From Campylorhamphus procurvoides (Eukaryota; Chordata; Aves; Passeriformes; Dendrocolaptidae): 64,000 bases of DNA. Below, in pieces: positions 1 to 14,200 of this stretch (the first letter of the stretch is position 1; each line of letters starts with the position of its first letter). The DNA lies in NCBI GenBank assembly GCA_013396655.1, contig WBMV01006667.1, positions 62,001 to 126,000 of the forward strand, read 5' to 3'. The translations under genes were made by a program, and so were the position numbers. The notes under the pieces were generated by a model that had not been told where the DNA came from, searched no databases, and was given only the letters and a program-made list of their open reading frames with translations.

Positions 1-2226
1 GTTATTTCACCTTGGCAACAGTCTCATTTAATTCCCTCTCAACTCTGAATATAAACTCAGTTTAGGGTTTTTTTTCTGTTCAAGATTACCTCTTGGGAAC
101 AACTAAGATGATTCCCTCATTAACTTTAATGATATGCAGTGTTTCGCTTATTCCTAGTTTCAGATAAATGGCAGAAATCAATACTGCATGGTAGTGCTCT
201 AGATCTGTGCAGTATGTCATGGCTCAAGAGTTATGAAAATTAAGATGGTAGAACTGTAATTTAATGTTATTCTTTTACTTCTTTTTACATACTTATATAT
301 AGTTGCTATTTCAGAAATTTTTATTAGTACTTTACATGTACAAAAATCATTGTGTTCATCCATCAAACTTCTTTGCATCCTGCCTAAGCAAGATTTTATA
401 TTATTTTGAAAGTAAAGGTCTACATATTCTTTTACTGTAATCTTTCAGGAAAAAATACTTTGTCCCTGAAGAGACTAGAAAGTCTCCACTGCTCTTTTAT
501 TCTCATTCATATGTATCCCATTTACTTATCCATTGGTATAGAAGTATAAGCTGAAATAATGTCTGTTATGACGAATATCTCCTTTTATTTGTTATTCAAT
601 TTAAGAAATATTTCTATAATGTAGCAGATCTTTTGCTGGATTATTATGTAGGAGTCATTCCTCTGTGTGTTAACATATAGTATGAATTTCATTTTCTAGA
701 AGTATCTCAATATATTGGGATTATTAAATTTCTCTTTTTCTGTTTAAAGAGCATTCTGGACTTCATATTTGAATATTTAGAGAAATATGATCCCACATTT
801 CATTCTTAGGGACGGTAATTGACATTGTGTTAAAATATCTTTGTGTGTACCATAGAATTCAAATGAGAAAAGAAAGAAGAAAGGGAAAGCAATGTGAATG
901 ATCACAGAGCTTGCTAGTTCTGTTTGTGTCTCCTGGTTTTCTGGTTGTTAGTACCTGTTCCCTTATTCCGTAGCAATAACAAACCATCTCTCTCTCCCTT
1001 TTCTTCTATTCCTCCCCCACTCCACATGGTTTAATGGTCTGCCTGGGATATGAACTTTTTCAATTCTTTCTTCTGAATTTTGTTTACACAGACTTGCTAG
1101 TGTCTGTATGGGATTTTTTAAGCAAAAAAATAATTTTTCATGCTCAGAGGTAGCTTGTGTTTGTAGGAACATAAGTAATCTGACCCAAAAGCACAGTAAC
1201 TTTTCAGTGTTTTGCAGAGCAGTCTTTAATTCTGTGCCTTAGGTCTTATCTGCACACAAAGTAATGTGATTATTCATCATATCTCATCATGAAGCATTGA
1301 TCTGTTCCAAATCTTACCTGCAAATGATCTACTTTTGTATATTATACAGATTGTAAAGGTATACAATCCTTTTCTGCATGTGCAGTCATTTCTACATATC
1401 CTTTCTACATCAGCAACTAGACACAGAGGACATTGTGTATTGTTATCATGGGTATATTTCAAAATTTCTCCACGTCTCCCTGTGTATTTTCACTTAACTA
1501 AACTCCATTTCATCTTATTAAAAACAAGGTCCTCCTATTCATAAAATAGCCTCATAGCAACAATAAGCTACAACACAGTAAAAAAAAAACAAAAAAACCC
1601 ACAGAAACAAAAACCTAAAATAACTCAAAACCTAAAAATCTCCCTTAATAGCACATTTTTGAATTAAGAAAATATGTTACAAAATGTAGTGGAAAAACAT
1701 TATCAATTAACAATATTATCGTCCTTTGGTTAATCATGTTCTCTTTGTGTGCTATTCTTTTTGAGGTATGAAACTTCTGTTAGTGTATCAGACAAGAATG
1801 TGATTTCTGATATGACAGTTCTGTATGTGTCACATAAAAGCTAGTAGGGGAAAGGTTGCCCAGACCTTAGATAGGGTAAATTTTCTTGACCCACAGAGAT
1901 TTATTTGCCTGTTAGTGCCCCAGGGAAAATGAAACCATGTGTGTCCAATCCACTCTGTCAGGTGTCATGTAAGAGGACTCTTCACCAGACATATTCACAA
2001 GATCTGAGTAATTTGGTTGCCCTTTTCCGGAGGCTGTCATTCACCAGTGTAAGGGAGAACCCCTCAGCAGATCTTCCCACTCATTATTGCACCCTCAGCA
2101 AACTGTCAGCACCCTATAAAGACTCAGTTTAACAGCTTACAGAATAACACTCCTTATTAATGCAAATTGTGACTAGTTAATAAGGTTCATACTTGTCAGT
2201 GATAGGATCTAGCTGCAAAAACACAC
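1..2226. other. Unique AT-rich sequence, no gene recognised
   Basis: No coding region, repeat family or RNA gene is recognised. Open frames here are short (at most about 75 codons) and look like chance. A small A-rich tract lies near 1579-1602. One minus-strand segment (1318-1416) has splice-like borders and is treated as a weak finding only. Confidence 0.6.
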
Positions 2227-2257
2227 TTAAAGCAATACAATAATTGTATTGCTTTAA
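2227..2257. repeat. Perfect 31-bp palindrome
   Basis: Two 15-base arms (left arm ttaaagcaatacaat) are exact reverse complements around one central base. The symmetry stops at the next base on each side. The arms are mostly A/T but include GC steps, so this is not a simple TA repeat. The function is unknown. It could be a chance cruciform-capable site or a dimeric protein site. Confidence 0.9.
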
Positions 2258-5200
2258 CTGTAAGCAAACACAAGCACAAACTCTAAAACTAAGCCTTCTA
2301 CTAGTATGTTATGGAGCAAAAGTGAACTCTAGTCCTTGAATACAATAGTCAGCACACATAGCATAAGTGTTTCACCCAACAGGCATCCCTGAACTGGGAG
2401 GAGAAGACAGGTTCAGCTCCATCACCTAATTGAGCAGTTTTGGTGGAAATTCTCCTTTTTCTCCGCCTTTCCAACCTCCTTTTATACTATTTCCTTACGT
2501 TTACGTGGAGTTTGAATGAATCTAGTCATAAGTGCTTAATAGGGTAGTTGTCCTAGGCATATTTCTTGGTGGACAGACACTTCACAGTCAAAATGTCACC
2601 ATGCTCTCCATTCTGAAGGGTATTTGTGGAGGGAGACCACAGTGCTTTCACATCACTCTCCTTCCGTGCATCCTCCAATAACAGGTGGTTATCAGTGTTT
2701 AGGGAACCTTTGTGTGGCATCATGACTATGTTTCATCCAGCAAGCAGCACCTGGGTTTCCTTCTGTAATTCTTATTCTCCTTTAACTTTTAACCTTCTCC
2801 ATTAGTCTGCAATATGTATGTAGTGTTAATATACCTAGCTATGTCCTATGGTCATGTTATCACATAAGTCACATTTTTCAGATGAAACAACAAGTATATC
2901 TTGCATAGCAGCACAAAATATTATGCACACATACAAATATATTCTCAGATTTCACAGTCTTTAGATAATCTGGAGAACTAGTCAATATGTTGTGAATTCT
3001 GACATCAGGAATTCTTCATTAAGAAATAGAGATCAGATTTTAATATATCTCACCATAGAACCTATGGTCTTTTGATAAGCCTTTCACATTTAGTTTACCT
3101 TCAGAATGCCAAAACTGCAAATTTGAATATCATTTTTTTTAAAGAGAAATGAGCAGAGTATAACATGTAATCCCTTCTCTGGCTACAAAGGCAGGTTAAA
3201 ACAAGTTTAAATTGTAGTTCATTAAAAGAAATAAACAAATGTGCAAGTGCTGCAAAATGGTGGAGACATTCAGGCAACACTTACAGAAATAAGTAAAATT
3301 CCACATTAAAAATTGATTCTTGTTAGTTTATCTTTGAAGAAAATATTAAAAAGAAATTTTACGAGATGAATGAGCAGTTTATTCACTTTAGAGAACAAAA
3401 AGTACAATGGGTTTAGGCTTTAATTATGGAACAATTTGAAAACTACTATTCAGACAGAACTTTCTGGCATGAGTCTGAAACAAAATACTCTTCTAAAATT
3501 AATTTCTGGTGCTAATTAAGGGCCTGATTGCAAAACCCATCTTGAGGTCCAGGAAAATCTATCCATTGCATTCAGTAAATTTTGGAACCACTCCTATGAC
3601 TTCTCTAAAATAACAGAAAAATGCTGAAAAATTGTAATTCATATTTTAAAAAGCAGTTAATGAGTTTGCAAATGAAAGATGAAATTCTGACATCATGAAT
3701 ATGGTCATGTCAAGATAGACTATTAAATCAGGATACAGAGATTTATTTATGTACGTATCTGCAGCTACAAATAGTTTTGCAGCTTTGAAGATGGTATTCA
3801 AAAGTACTTCTGAGATTTGTCTTTATTATAACTGGACATGGTGAAGATCCAAACACTAGAAATTAGTCAGAAAAAATAACACAATAAGAAAATATAAAAA
3901 TACATAAAACTTGTAGATGATTTGGAACATATTTTTAACTGGAAAACATGAATGATACATTTTTTGGGGGGGGTTAAATGAACCCAAATAGTAACGTTTC
4001 ATTAAGTGAAAAAGTCTTGATGTGTCTTATGCAAGATAGGAAAACAATTGGTTGATGCAGAATACTTGCAGACACTGTTCTGTAATGCAATATGTCTCAA
4101 GAGATTTAAGGTTTTACATGTCACTGATCAGACTGCAGCTAACATTATTTAAATTAATTTTCCTGGAGTGGATACACTTTCCTGTAGTGTGTGTTGCTGC
4201 TCTTAATCATTTTTTTGACTGAAGTTCATCCTTGTGCAGAGGATCTGTCCAACACCCATGGAGAGAAATTAAAACTTGTTCCTGCAAACACTTAAGCATC
4301 TGCTTATTTTTGCATAAGTAAGGAACTCTTTTCAATTTTAGCAGGCTTTCTGGTGTGTATAGACTTCAGTGTTCATAAATGTTTCATAACATCACTATTG
4401 AGAAAGACTCTTCTAAATGTGCCATGCATTTATCTTGTACTAGCCCTCAGTGTAATGGTGAATTTGTATTATACAAACTGTTTGTTCTGCAGGTATACAA
4501 AAAAGCCAGTAGTTTGATTCCCTAATTAATACTTAATATGAGAACTAAAAATATGATCCTTCAGTCCTTACTTTTGACTCAGAGGAAACATTTTACTGAT
4601 GATAAGTAGACCAACAGGTAAAAGGTACAAAAGGGCCAATTCCATTGACAGAGTTGTAATTGATAGAGCTAATAGCAGTACCAGACAGTACTAGTAGTAC
4701 TGGACAGAAGACTTTGATGCAGTACTTCTGAGTAAGTTACTGCTTGAAGAGAAACTGCATATTTAGGCTTTTTCAATAATAAATAAAATAAAAATAATAA
4801 ATATCAATGGAAAATATTGATGGGAAATCGTCTTTTATTTGGAATATTGCCCCTGAATGCCAGAAATATAGAAGTGGGTTAGGATGTCTGCTAAAGAAGA
4901 CAAAGTATCTTGATACTGAAGCTAGTGTCTGTCTGGAAAAAAAAATTATGTGGAAAAGATATTTAGCTGAGTATGGGAGAAAAGAAAAGTAATGGAAACA
5001 CCAACCTGTTCTAAAGTCAACTAATAATTTTTAAGTGATAGTTCTCCTGACTAGAGGGAATATCAGACAAAGAGAGAGCAAAGACTGGTGATGATAAACA
5101 GAACCCATTATATAATTTAACTGGGAACTATATATGAAATTAAAACCTAAAGCACAAATTTTAACCATATCTGCTTAGCAGTGGAGGTCCTCAAGAAGAA

Positions 5201-7142
5201 TTGAACTGATATTTTTAAACCACTCTGACAGATGGAGCAGAAAATTCTCCAGTAACAGAGAGACAATTCTTGTAATTTATCTAAATTACATTTTAGCTCC
5301 CAAGTATACTAAATGTTGCTCATTAGATATTTTATTTATGGAATGGCAGGATATGCAATTTGCTTTCTAAAAATATGTCTTTCCTCTGAACTATTTTTTA
5401 AATACACTTGTATTATTTATTGTTACGTTTTTGGAAATACATGTCCTAAATTGCCTTAGAGCACAGTGACATTCCTTTGCTCAATATATTTAACACTCAG
5501 TTGGTCACTTGCATTCAATGCTTACTGAAGGAGCTAAATCATGTAAAATTTATGCGTCTTACCCTGTCAGTAGAGCTTTACTTTGACTATTCACATGTGA
5601 AAAATTACTCATTCATCTAACTATTTTCAAAATCTTCCCTTTAGCTTACGGGGAAGGATGTGTTTGGGGGGTTGACTCTTTTGTCTCTTTTGTTGAAATT
5701 ACTGATGAAAGGAGCAGCTAGAGTAAAAACCACTTCTTTACCTAATCTTTTATCTTTTTAAATGAGAACTACTCTTTATTACATATTTTGCTAAAGCAAC
5801 TGGAAACACATGACAAAAGGGTACAAACTGCAATGAAATCCAGAGTCATGACGATATGCTTCCTGAACAGATAATATACCAAAAAAAACCCCAAAAACAA
5901 AAAAAAAATGCAAAAAAAAAAAGCACAGGTATGGTGTTAACTTTTTCACTCTTCTCTTTTGTGTGGATTCACAATTTCACCATTACCAAAAGTATTTTTT
6001 ATCTGACAAGGATCAATGCAATATTTCTGTGAAGAGCAACTTTTACATGTTCTGTCTTTAAAGATTTCATAAACACCTTAATGTTTTTACATTAAAAGAA
6101 AAACCCAAGTATAAAAGAGCTAGCAAAATATGTAATAATAAATTGTTAGAACTAGTCAGTTTATAATATTTTTCCTGTAGATATCTTCAAAAATACAGTA
6201 AAATACTCTGGGGACATAAAATCAGATAGTCTTCATGAACCAGAGCAAGATTCAAAGCCAGATTAAAATAAACAAGCAGAGAAGCCATTCTGTTGAGCTT
6301 GGCCTGGCACAGAAGCCTCCATCAAAAATGAAAGTACAAAGAACAAAACAGAACCAAAAACTGTGTTGACAATTGTAGTGTCTCTTCTTGGGCCCTGAGG
6401 CACCTGCTGCACAGAGAACAGATGTTTGGATTTGGATTGCCTTCATTTTATTTTTGTGTCTGCTGCTGCAGTCCCATAAACTGAATGAAAATGGGCTTTA
6501 GCCTTATCTCTCAGCTCATCCTTCTTCTTTGGCCAGCAATGTGGGCAGAATATGGGAGAAGTCAGCATAGTGCATGTAGGATCTACTCACTGTTTCCCAG
6601 CTAAGTGCAAAGTTCCAACCCAAGATCCAGGAAGATGAGATATACCTAAGGCAGCCCATCTTCCACTGCTATAAAATGGGAGTGGTGATAGGGAAGGCAG
6701 GAAGAAGTGATTGCCCTGTGTTGGACATAAAAATACAAGTATCAGGGACCTCCTGCAATAACAAAAGCATGCCAGTTTCACTTATCTGCCCAGGCTTTAA
6801 CATACACTGACCAAATTCCTGTAATACAACTTTAATTTTTAGAATTTGAAATATGTTGGTGTTCACTATGAAAAACTGTAATTGTCTGCATGTTTCTTAG
6901 TAAAATGTAGGAAGTAGAAGAGTTCTTCAGTCTTCAGTTCTTCAGTTCTAATTGCTCCAGAACTGTGTTCAGCAACATCACTGTTAAAGCAACAGCTTTT
7001 CTCTCTTCCCAGGTTCTTTTGACTAAAAAAAGCACTAAAAAATTTGGTAGGAAACTGAGGATGAATGAACTTTCTGCTGTGGGCAATATAATCAAAGAAA
7101 GATTTTTAAGTAACATAAGTGCCTTTCTGTGCTGCTTGCAAA
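2258..7142. other. Unique AT-rich sequence, no gene recognised
   Basis: Nothing recognisable as a gene or repeat family. An A-rich tract with scattered C lies at about 5879-5922. Open frames of 60-83 codons occur on both strands and overlap each other without any recognisable domain, which is expected by chance in this composition. Confidence 0.6.
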
Positions 7143-7147
7143 CCCAC

Positions 7148-7574
7148 TGTCCTAGTTTTGGCCAGGACCTGGAGGTAATTCTATTTCACCTCACATCATT
7201 GTCAGGGGTGGGGTGATGGGACTCCTTGGCTTCCAATAAGAAGGATATAGCTTTCTGTAAAAAAAACGTGGTGCCATTGTCGGCCCTTTATCATTGTCTT
7301 GGAGTCTGTGGTGAGCATCTGTGCATGTGAACCACCTTCTCTTTTCTATACTTTTGTTATTAATATTGTTGCTGTTACTGTTAATTTTCTTATTTCATTA
7401 CTGTTTCCAGAAAGTTGTTCTTAAATGAACCCTCATCTTGGGTGCCTCCAACTCTCAACTCCACCCCACCAGACTAGGAAAGAGGAGGGGAAAGGGGGGA
7501 CCAGGAGGGCATCTGGTTTGGAAGAGTCTGGGTGGGGCCACTGCACTAGGGAGTACTATTCTTAAACCACAACA
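7148..7574 (+). mobile_element. Solo LTR of an avian endogenous retrovirus (ERVL-like)
   Basis: The element starts TGTCCTAGTTTTGG and ends TTAAACCACAACA, as in a common bird LTR family, and so has the TG...CA ends of an LTR. It is flanked on both sides by the same 5 bases, cccac (7143-7147 and 7575-7579), which is a perfect target-site duplication. There is no internal retroviral sequence and no second LTR beside it, so it is a solo LTR left by recombination. A T-rich stretch around 7345-7400 corresponds to the part before the family's poly(A) region. The family call is from memory of the consensus; the ends and duplication are seen directly. A 70-codon frame inside is judged non-coding. Confidence 0.85.
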
Positions 7575-8376
7575 CCCACGTAAAAGTCCTTCTATTTGTC
7601 TACCAGAAATTATGGAGAATAGTTCTGTGATTGCCTTTCAATTAAATTAAAAAAAGAGTGCTGATTTTAAAATATTCAGCTGCAGTTCAGAACACAAATT
7701 TTAATGGAAGATATTCTGCCTCTGTCTTCAGCCTGATAAATCCTTTGTCATTGTTAGATCACCTGGAAGCACATATTTCTGTTTAGTAGAAAAGTGAAGC
7801 ACTTTTTGAAAGCAAATTCCTCGTTAGAGCTACCTTTAGGCCTTGTAGAGAGAATCTCTGTAAGTTTTTTCATCATATTAACTGAGTACTGAACTGGGTT
7901 CTCATGTTTGCCTTGTCCCAATTTGAAATTTAAAATATTTGTTGAATGAATGCAAAGAAACAAATATACTTCATGATATGCATCACAATATGATAAGCAT
8001 ATGATATGATAAGTATCAAGTCTGTTGAAATTATTTCTCTTTCCTCAATGAAACTGAATATCCATTTCAACACACTGAAGAAGATTGAGTTTGCCTTTTT
8101 ATAATTTGATAGATGATTCTTTTGCCTTTTGTATTGTCTGCATTTGCTGTTACACAGACTGAAACTTGAGAAAGTATGTGTATGTTAAATTGTATAGAAC
8201 TTTTTTGCTGTGAAAGATTACAATGCGCAATACAAAGGATGTTCTCTTCACTTGGATTCAGAACTTAAAAAGTAAGAATGATTCTTGCTTGTCACAATTT
8301 TTAACATTAATTCTCTAACTAAACAACTTACAATTAATTTCACAACATTTTATTTTGCCTCTTTCTTCTTTCTTAG

Positions 8377-8420
8377 GTGAGAAATTCAGTGGACAGCAGC
8401 AAAATCTACAAAGATTCAAA
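8377..8420 (+). other. Candidate 44-nt internal exon (weak)
   Basis: A pyrimidine-rich tract (about 8350-8374) ends in an AG acceptor at 8375-8376. The next 44 bases end at a strong donor, gtaaga, at 8421. Two of three frames are open: one starts VRNSVDSSKIYKD, the other EKFSGQQQNLQRFK. Neither is recognised as a known protein. Splice-like pairs of this quality also occur by chance in introns and deserts, so this is a candidate, not a gene call. It could equally be a non-coding RNA exon or a decoy. Confidence 0.25.
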
Positions 8421-9660
8421 GTAAGATTTTACTTTCATTTTATAAGATTTATATTCATTTTATAATTGTTCATCTTTTTCTGAAAGGCCTATAAATTCTT
8501 TTAGTTTAGGTTTTATGTTATAAACAACAAACTTCTTTCTACTTAGAAGTATTTATTGCATCTTCTAAAGTATATCCTTTTTAAAATTCAAATTTTCTCT
8601 AGTCTGGAAACAGACTATAACACTTGAATGAATAGATTGTATAATACATATATAGATATCACCTAAGGTGCAAGAATGAGATCATAGTTCAGATTTTGCA
8701 GTTTTAAACAAAAATAAGTCTGAATTGTGCTGCATGATTCCTAGGTTGTACTATGAATTAAATGGAAATGAATGTATATAATGATTACCAACAGTAACAG
8801 CAAAGGATACTGAGCACTTCTAGACTTCTGCTTTACATAATATCTCACACTAGTCTTTGCACAATGAATAATAGCTGTAAAGACAGACAAAGACTGGAAA
8901 GCAAAACACTGATTCTTGAAAGAAACTATTCTGTGAGCTATAGCTGTACGATGTGCCAAACTTTTAATACTCTTTCCACCCACTTTATATAAGGCAATAT
9001 GATGGATATGCGTATATGACCTGACCTATCTCTTTTTAATAATTAAGTCAGGGTGTTCATTGAAGTAGATTAGTCCCTAGTGAGAAATAATTTATGATTA
9101 GTAAAGCACTGCAGAAAATTTGTGACTACTTTATCTGTGTACAGAGAGTTTTGTAATTTATAATACATTCTGCATATTATAAAATGTATACATGATAATG
9201 TATAGGAAACTTGGGGCTGTTGGTCATATTATAAAAACTAAATTATTTCTGTATTCAAGAGGAATCTTCCAATTTCATACATTAACCTATTAAGTATAAA
9301 ACATTGATAGAAGATCTGAAAAAGGTGTTGAAAATAAGGTCACATATTTATCTGGGATTATTAAACTATTTAGAGAATAAAATTGCTGAATTACTTATGG
9401 AAAAAGATAAAAGAGTCCTAAGATTATCCTGTGAATGGGTCATAAATTTTCAAGTAAAATTCAGCATGCAGGAAATGTGAATTTATAATCCCTAAGGAAA
9501 ATAGTCATAATATCACAAGGTTCCATGGTCTGAAATTGCTTAATTTTCATCCAGAGTTATATAGTTTATCTCAAAAGTAAATAAAGCAGCATTGGGCAAG
9601 ATGAGGAGCGGGACAAAAAAGGATGGTCAAAAATAATGTCAGTTTATATATGAAGATACA

Positions 9661-9810
9661 TACTATATATATAAAACTACTTACATTATGCATACAAAAT
9701 CCATATAGTATATACACAGTGTGTATGTGTGTATATACATAGCTTGTGTGTGTGCGCGTGTGTTTGTGTGTGTGTGAAGTATATGCGCTATATATATAAT
9801 GACTATATAC
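9661..9810. repeat. Compound TA / TG / TGTA simple repeat
   Basis: Interrupted runs of TA at both ends surround imperfect (TG)n and TGTA runs. The tract is degenerate, so it is an aged microsatellite. Confidence 0.8.
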
Positions 9811-11239
9811 CTAGCATTCTTCAGTCCAGAACACAGACAAACTGAGGAAAGACCATACAGAGATTTATAAAATCACGTCTGATGTGTAGAAAGCAAAAGA
9901 AGAAGCCACTCACTCATTTCTTATTCCAGTACAAAAACTATAATCTGAAAACTGAAAGTAACAAATGCAAAGTTCAGAATAAATCTAGTTTACAGGGAAG
10001 ATGTGACACTTCTTCCAGAGAGTTATTTGGGATTCTCATAGACTCAAAGGAAAGCCACAAAAAATCCCATAGAATTGAAATCCCATGCAGCTGTAAATAC
10101 ATTGACACTCCCTCTGGCTTCAGAGACTCCCTAAGGAGCAATGGTGTGGATACGTGCGCAGGATTAGTAACACTATATATTTGCATTGTTCTTACATTTC
10201 CCAGAATTGTATTGTTAGCCACTTGATACCCCAGGGAGCTATTGTATCATAAAGATCTTTGGCCTTTCTTGCTTTTATGGTACAGCTTATGGAATATGCT
10301 GTCAACTGGAAAACAACACATAAAAATATAACTAGAGAGTTAAATAAGTTACCAGATACATACCTTGGCCTCTGTCTAGCCTCCCTGTTTTTATGTAACT
10401 TGGTACTTTATTTCATTCTCAGTCTTGTGTTAAATGACAGTGGCAATACCAGAAGTCCAGAAACCTTGCTCTTAGGTATGAAGTTTCAACAAGATTCATC
10501 TTTATGTAGGTAAATCATGTTGCATAAACACAGCAAACGCAAACTGTTTTGTACAGGCCTAAATGGAGGGAACTTTTCTAAGCCGTAAGAGACTTAATGA
10601 AATGTCAATATTTTCTTCTTAGATATTCCTCACTAAGATGTTTACAGACAATAATACAGTGGGAAAAACATTACAGATAAAAAAGAAAACTGATCATACC
10701 AAGTAAGAAAGCTTGTTGTGACTAAGAAACAAGTTGAAGTTATGCATATGAGAGAGAAAAACACGAAAATAATAGATTAACAGGAATAAGCTACTTAACT
10801 AAGACATCGCTCTGTGTTCAAAATTCAACTGATACTTGACTTTTGAATAGAAAAATCATCCTTTAAAGTCTTCTGTTATAAAAGTGTTTAAGAACTGGAT
10901 TTATTTTATTGGAGACTTTTTCATTTGTTTGGGGTTTTTTGTTTTGTTTCTTTAATGTGAAAAGAAGTGAATACTAAAAATCACAATATGAAAACACTGG
11001 ACAATATGGGGGAACCCATGCTTCTCACAGCCACTAACACTGATATTCCTTTTTATTTTCTATATTGGCACTAGACAGATTAGTTTCTGTTCTTTCTGGC
11101 TTAGAAGTCAATAATGGATTGATGAGCACACACATTACTGTACTCTTGAACAGGAGTTGTTCCAGGGCTGTGTTTATCTGCAGAGGTACTGCTTATCAGC
11201 ATTACCCTTGATCATCACAAGGCATTATTTTAAAATATT

Positions 11240-11256
11240 CCCTCTCTCTCTCTCTG
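11240..11256. repeat. Short (CT)n microsatellite
   Basis: About eight CT units in an otherwise unique stretch. Confidence 0.8.
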
Positions 11257-14200
11257 TCTTTTATGTTTCAAGTCAGAAAGAAAGAAGAGAGACAAACACT
11301 GAAAGATGGTGTCTAGAGCTAATTGACTAGCATATTTAAAGTGGGTTGTGGTTGCTTAGAAACATTTATAGCCTGTAATGGAAGACTGATAATTAAATAG
11401 TCTACACGCCTATGTAGGACAACATGTTTTTACAAGATCAAGATTCTCAGTGAAAGATGGTCTGTAGCTTAATATTAAAGGGAAACATATTTACAAATAT
11501 TTTTTTTGCATTTTATTTTTTAAGTCAAAGCCAACAACATTATTGAACACATTTTGAACAATGTTTATGTCAGTGCAGTAAACTAAAACTCAGTGCCATG
11601 ACAACTGTGGGCCAACTTGCTATTTATCCCACACAGCCCTCTGTTAATTCAAGAAGTAGTTATTTCTTCTTTGTGGTTCATCTTGAGAGTAAGCAATTTA
11701 TTTAATTATGGAGAAGTGAATATTATGTAAGAAGAATCTGATTATGGAGATCAAAGGACACTGAGATATGTAAAGTGCAGCAATATTTTATTATACAACA
11801 ACTTTATAGTAAAAATCTGGATGGAAGGGAATAAGCAAAGTCTGAACTCTGTAGTGAGTAGGGCAAGCAATATATCCTACAAAAGTAGTGGTATTTCTAA
11901 AGCAGAAAACTTTCTAAAAGTATCTCTCTTGAAATCTTGAAATCCCTTGTTTCTTGAAATCTTGTTATCTATGTATGAAAAAGAAAGGCCTATGATGTCA
12001 ATTGTTTTTGGATCACTCATAACAAAAGATGGTTGGTCTTTCTAAAGCATGTCTTAAAATTCTTCACAAAGAGTTGGTGAAATCTCAGGGAGTTTTGATT
12101 TCCTAAGTAATGTATTTCTATTTCCCTGCTACACATGAAACTGTTCATACTTCTGTTGTGCAATGAGATCACTTAAAACATTGACTCATGGATCTTATAA
12201 AAACTGGCAGGTTTATAGAATATTTTTTTTCTTTCCAGAATCCAAGCAAAAAGTATTATGCAAAGGGTACAATGGGAAGAATTCTCTCCTATTTGGTTGA
12301 TATCTAAATTTAGAATGAGTGTTAAATAAAACATACACTACCAGGGTGTCAAAGTAAATGCAATCATAAAAATATGACTATTTTGTCCTTTTTAGTTATC
12401 TATCTTGAGAAGATATTATAAATTATGAAAAATATTCCATACCTTATTGATCAAGATAATCTTCTTTGGTTATTTCTTGATTTAGGATCCTGTAGAAATA
12501 ACCAGACTTTTAGTGTAAATTTCCCTTTATCACCACTAACTGGGACTAAATCTGAAATGAAAACAGAAAGACTATTTAGCCATAAAATGACTGAGGATAA
12601 CATCACATGAAACTTTGCCATGTGCATAATAAAATGCTGTCACCTACCCGAAGTAAACACTGGAATCTGGAATTGAAATCACCATTCTAAATTTCTATAA
12701 CTTAAATCATTATTAATTGCCATGTTTTGTTAACAGTATTCAGGAGAAAACTGTATTATTCGAGATTGTAATATATCTTTAACAAATATTAATATAAAAA
12801 GCAACAAAGTAAGATTGATCTTATTTCCTGCAGATTAAATCTTTTTTACTTTAAAATTTAATAGAATGCCATTAAATTAAACTATTATTGGAAAAGAGAG
12901 AGTCAGGAACTCTGTTTAGGAGATTTGCAGCTAAAAGCATGTTACCCTTCTGGACAGCAATTAAGGAAATGGGCATGACTTCTTCAAACCCAAGAAGTCA
13001 TATGCCCTTTTTGGCTTGAAAAAAAAATTTCTTTTTCTTTAAAAGGTTATGATTTGTTGAAAGATAACTCACTGGGACATAAAATTGTCATAAGATATTT
13101 CAGAAAGTATAATTAGTCTAACCATGTGACATTATTTTCTTACTATTTTCACATCAAGAACTTCATTAAAATAGTTCATAGGTGTAATTTCTAGTATATA
13201 TTACAGAAATGATTAGGGTCCCAGGATTACAGTTTTGGGTTATCTAGCAGTTACCAAAGACTACAAACTCTTCAAATAGTTTCTGTAATTGTATAATGTG
13301 TTCATGGAGTTGCAAGAGCTATGTGAGGGATTTTTTTGCTTATGATATATTTGAAGGTGATCAAAAAAAAAAAAATTGAATGAGTATACCCACTCAGACA
13401 ATATTTTTGTTCCAATTCTGCTGGATCAAAGTGAATAACTTCTTTTTTGAATTATTAAAGAAAAAAATAAAGATGTTTGGGAGAGCCAAGGAAGCCAAGG
13501 ACAGGTTTACAGTCCAGATAAAAAGACTTACAGGAGTTTCTAAGTGAATTACAGGTAAGAACAGTACAAACATGTCTGTATAAAATAAGTTGGAATGATG
13601 ACCCTTTTGGAAGGATTCTTATATTGTTATTGCCTGTAATTTGAAGAAATTTGACTATTCTAGAATGAAAATATAAAAACACTTCTTCAGTGACTAATAT
13701 AAATATAATCTAATTATCATTGTTATTTCAATATAACACAGGAAAGTTCTATAAACCTTAAAATCTACAGTGTTTTATGCCTTCTGTCATCATCTAGATT
13801 GTTAATGGAAATCCAAATCCCTCTAAACTGCACCACCATCCTACAGAAGGGACGATATCTGTCCCTTTCCTTGAAATTCACTGGAGGTGGTTTCATCAAG
13901 TGGAAATTAAGAAAGAATGTACTTCAAAAAAATTTATTAAAAAGGCATGACTTGTGAACTATCATGTTAAAAATTGGTTGAAAAAGACCACTAAGTCAAT
14001 TGAAATACAAATAAGTATTTATGGCAAGTTGTGCACTTTCTTATGTTATTGATTAGCTCATTACACTATACTGCCTGATGTGCACGATCATTTATGTAAT
14101 TAACACCTCTTCATGTCTAACTTTGAATAAAGGTACCAAGAACTTGTTTCTTCAACCATTTTAGCTCTCATTATGGTACCAAAAAGCAGCAGAAACAAAC

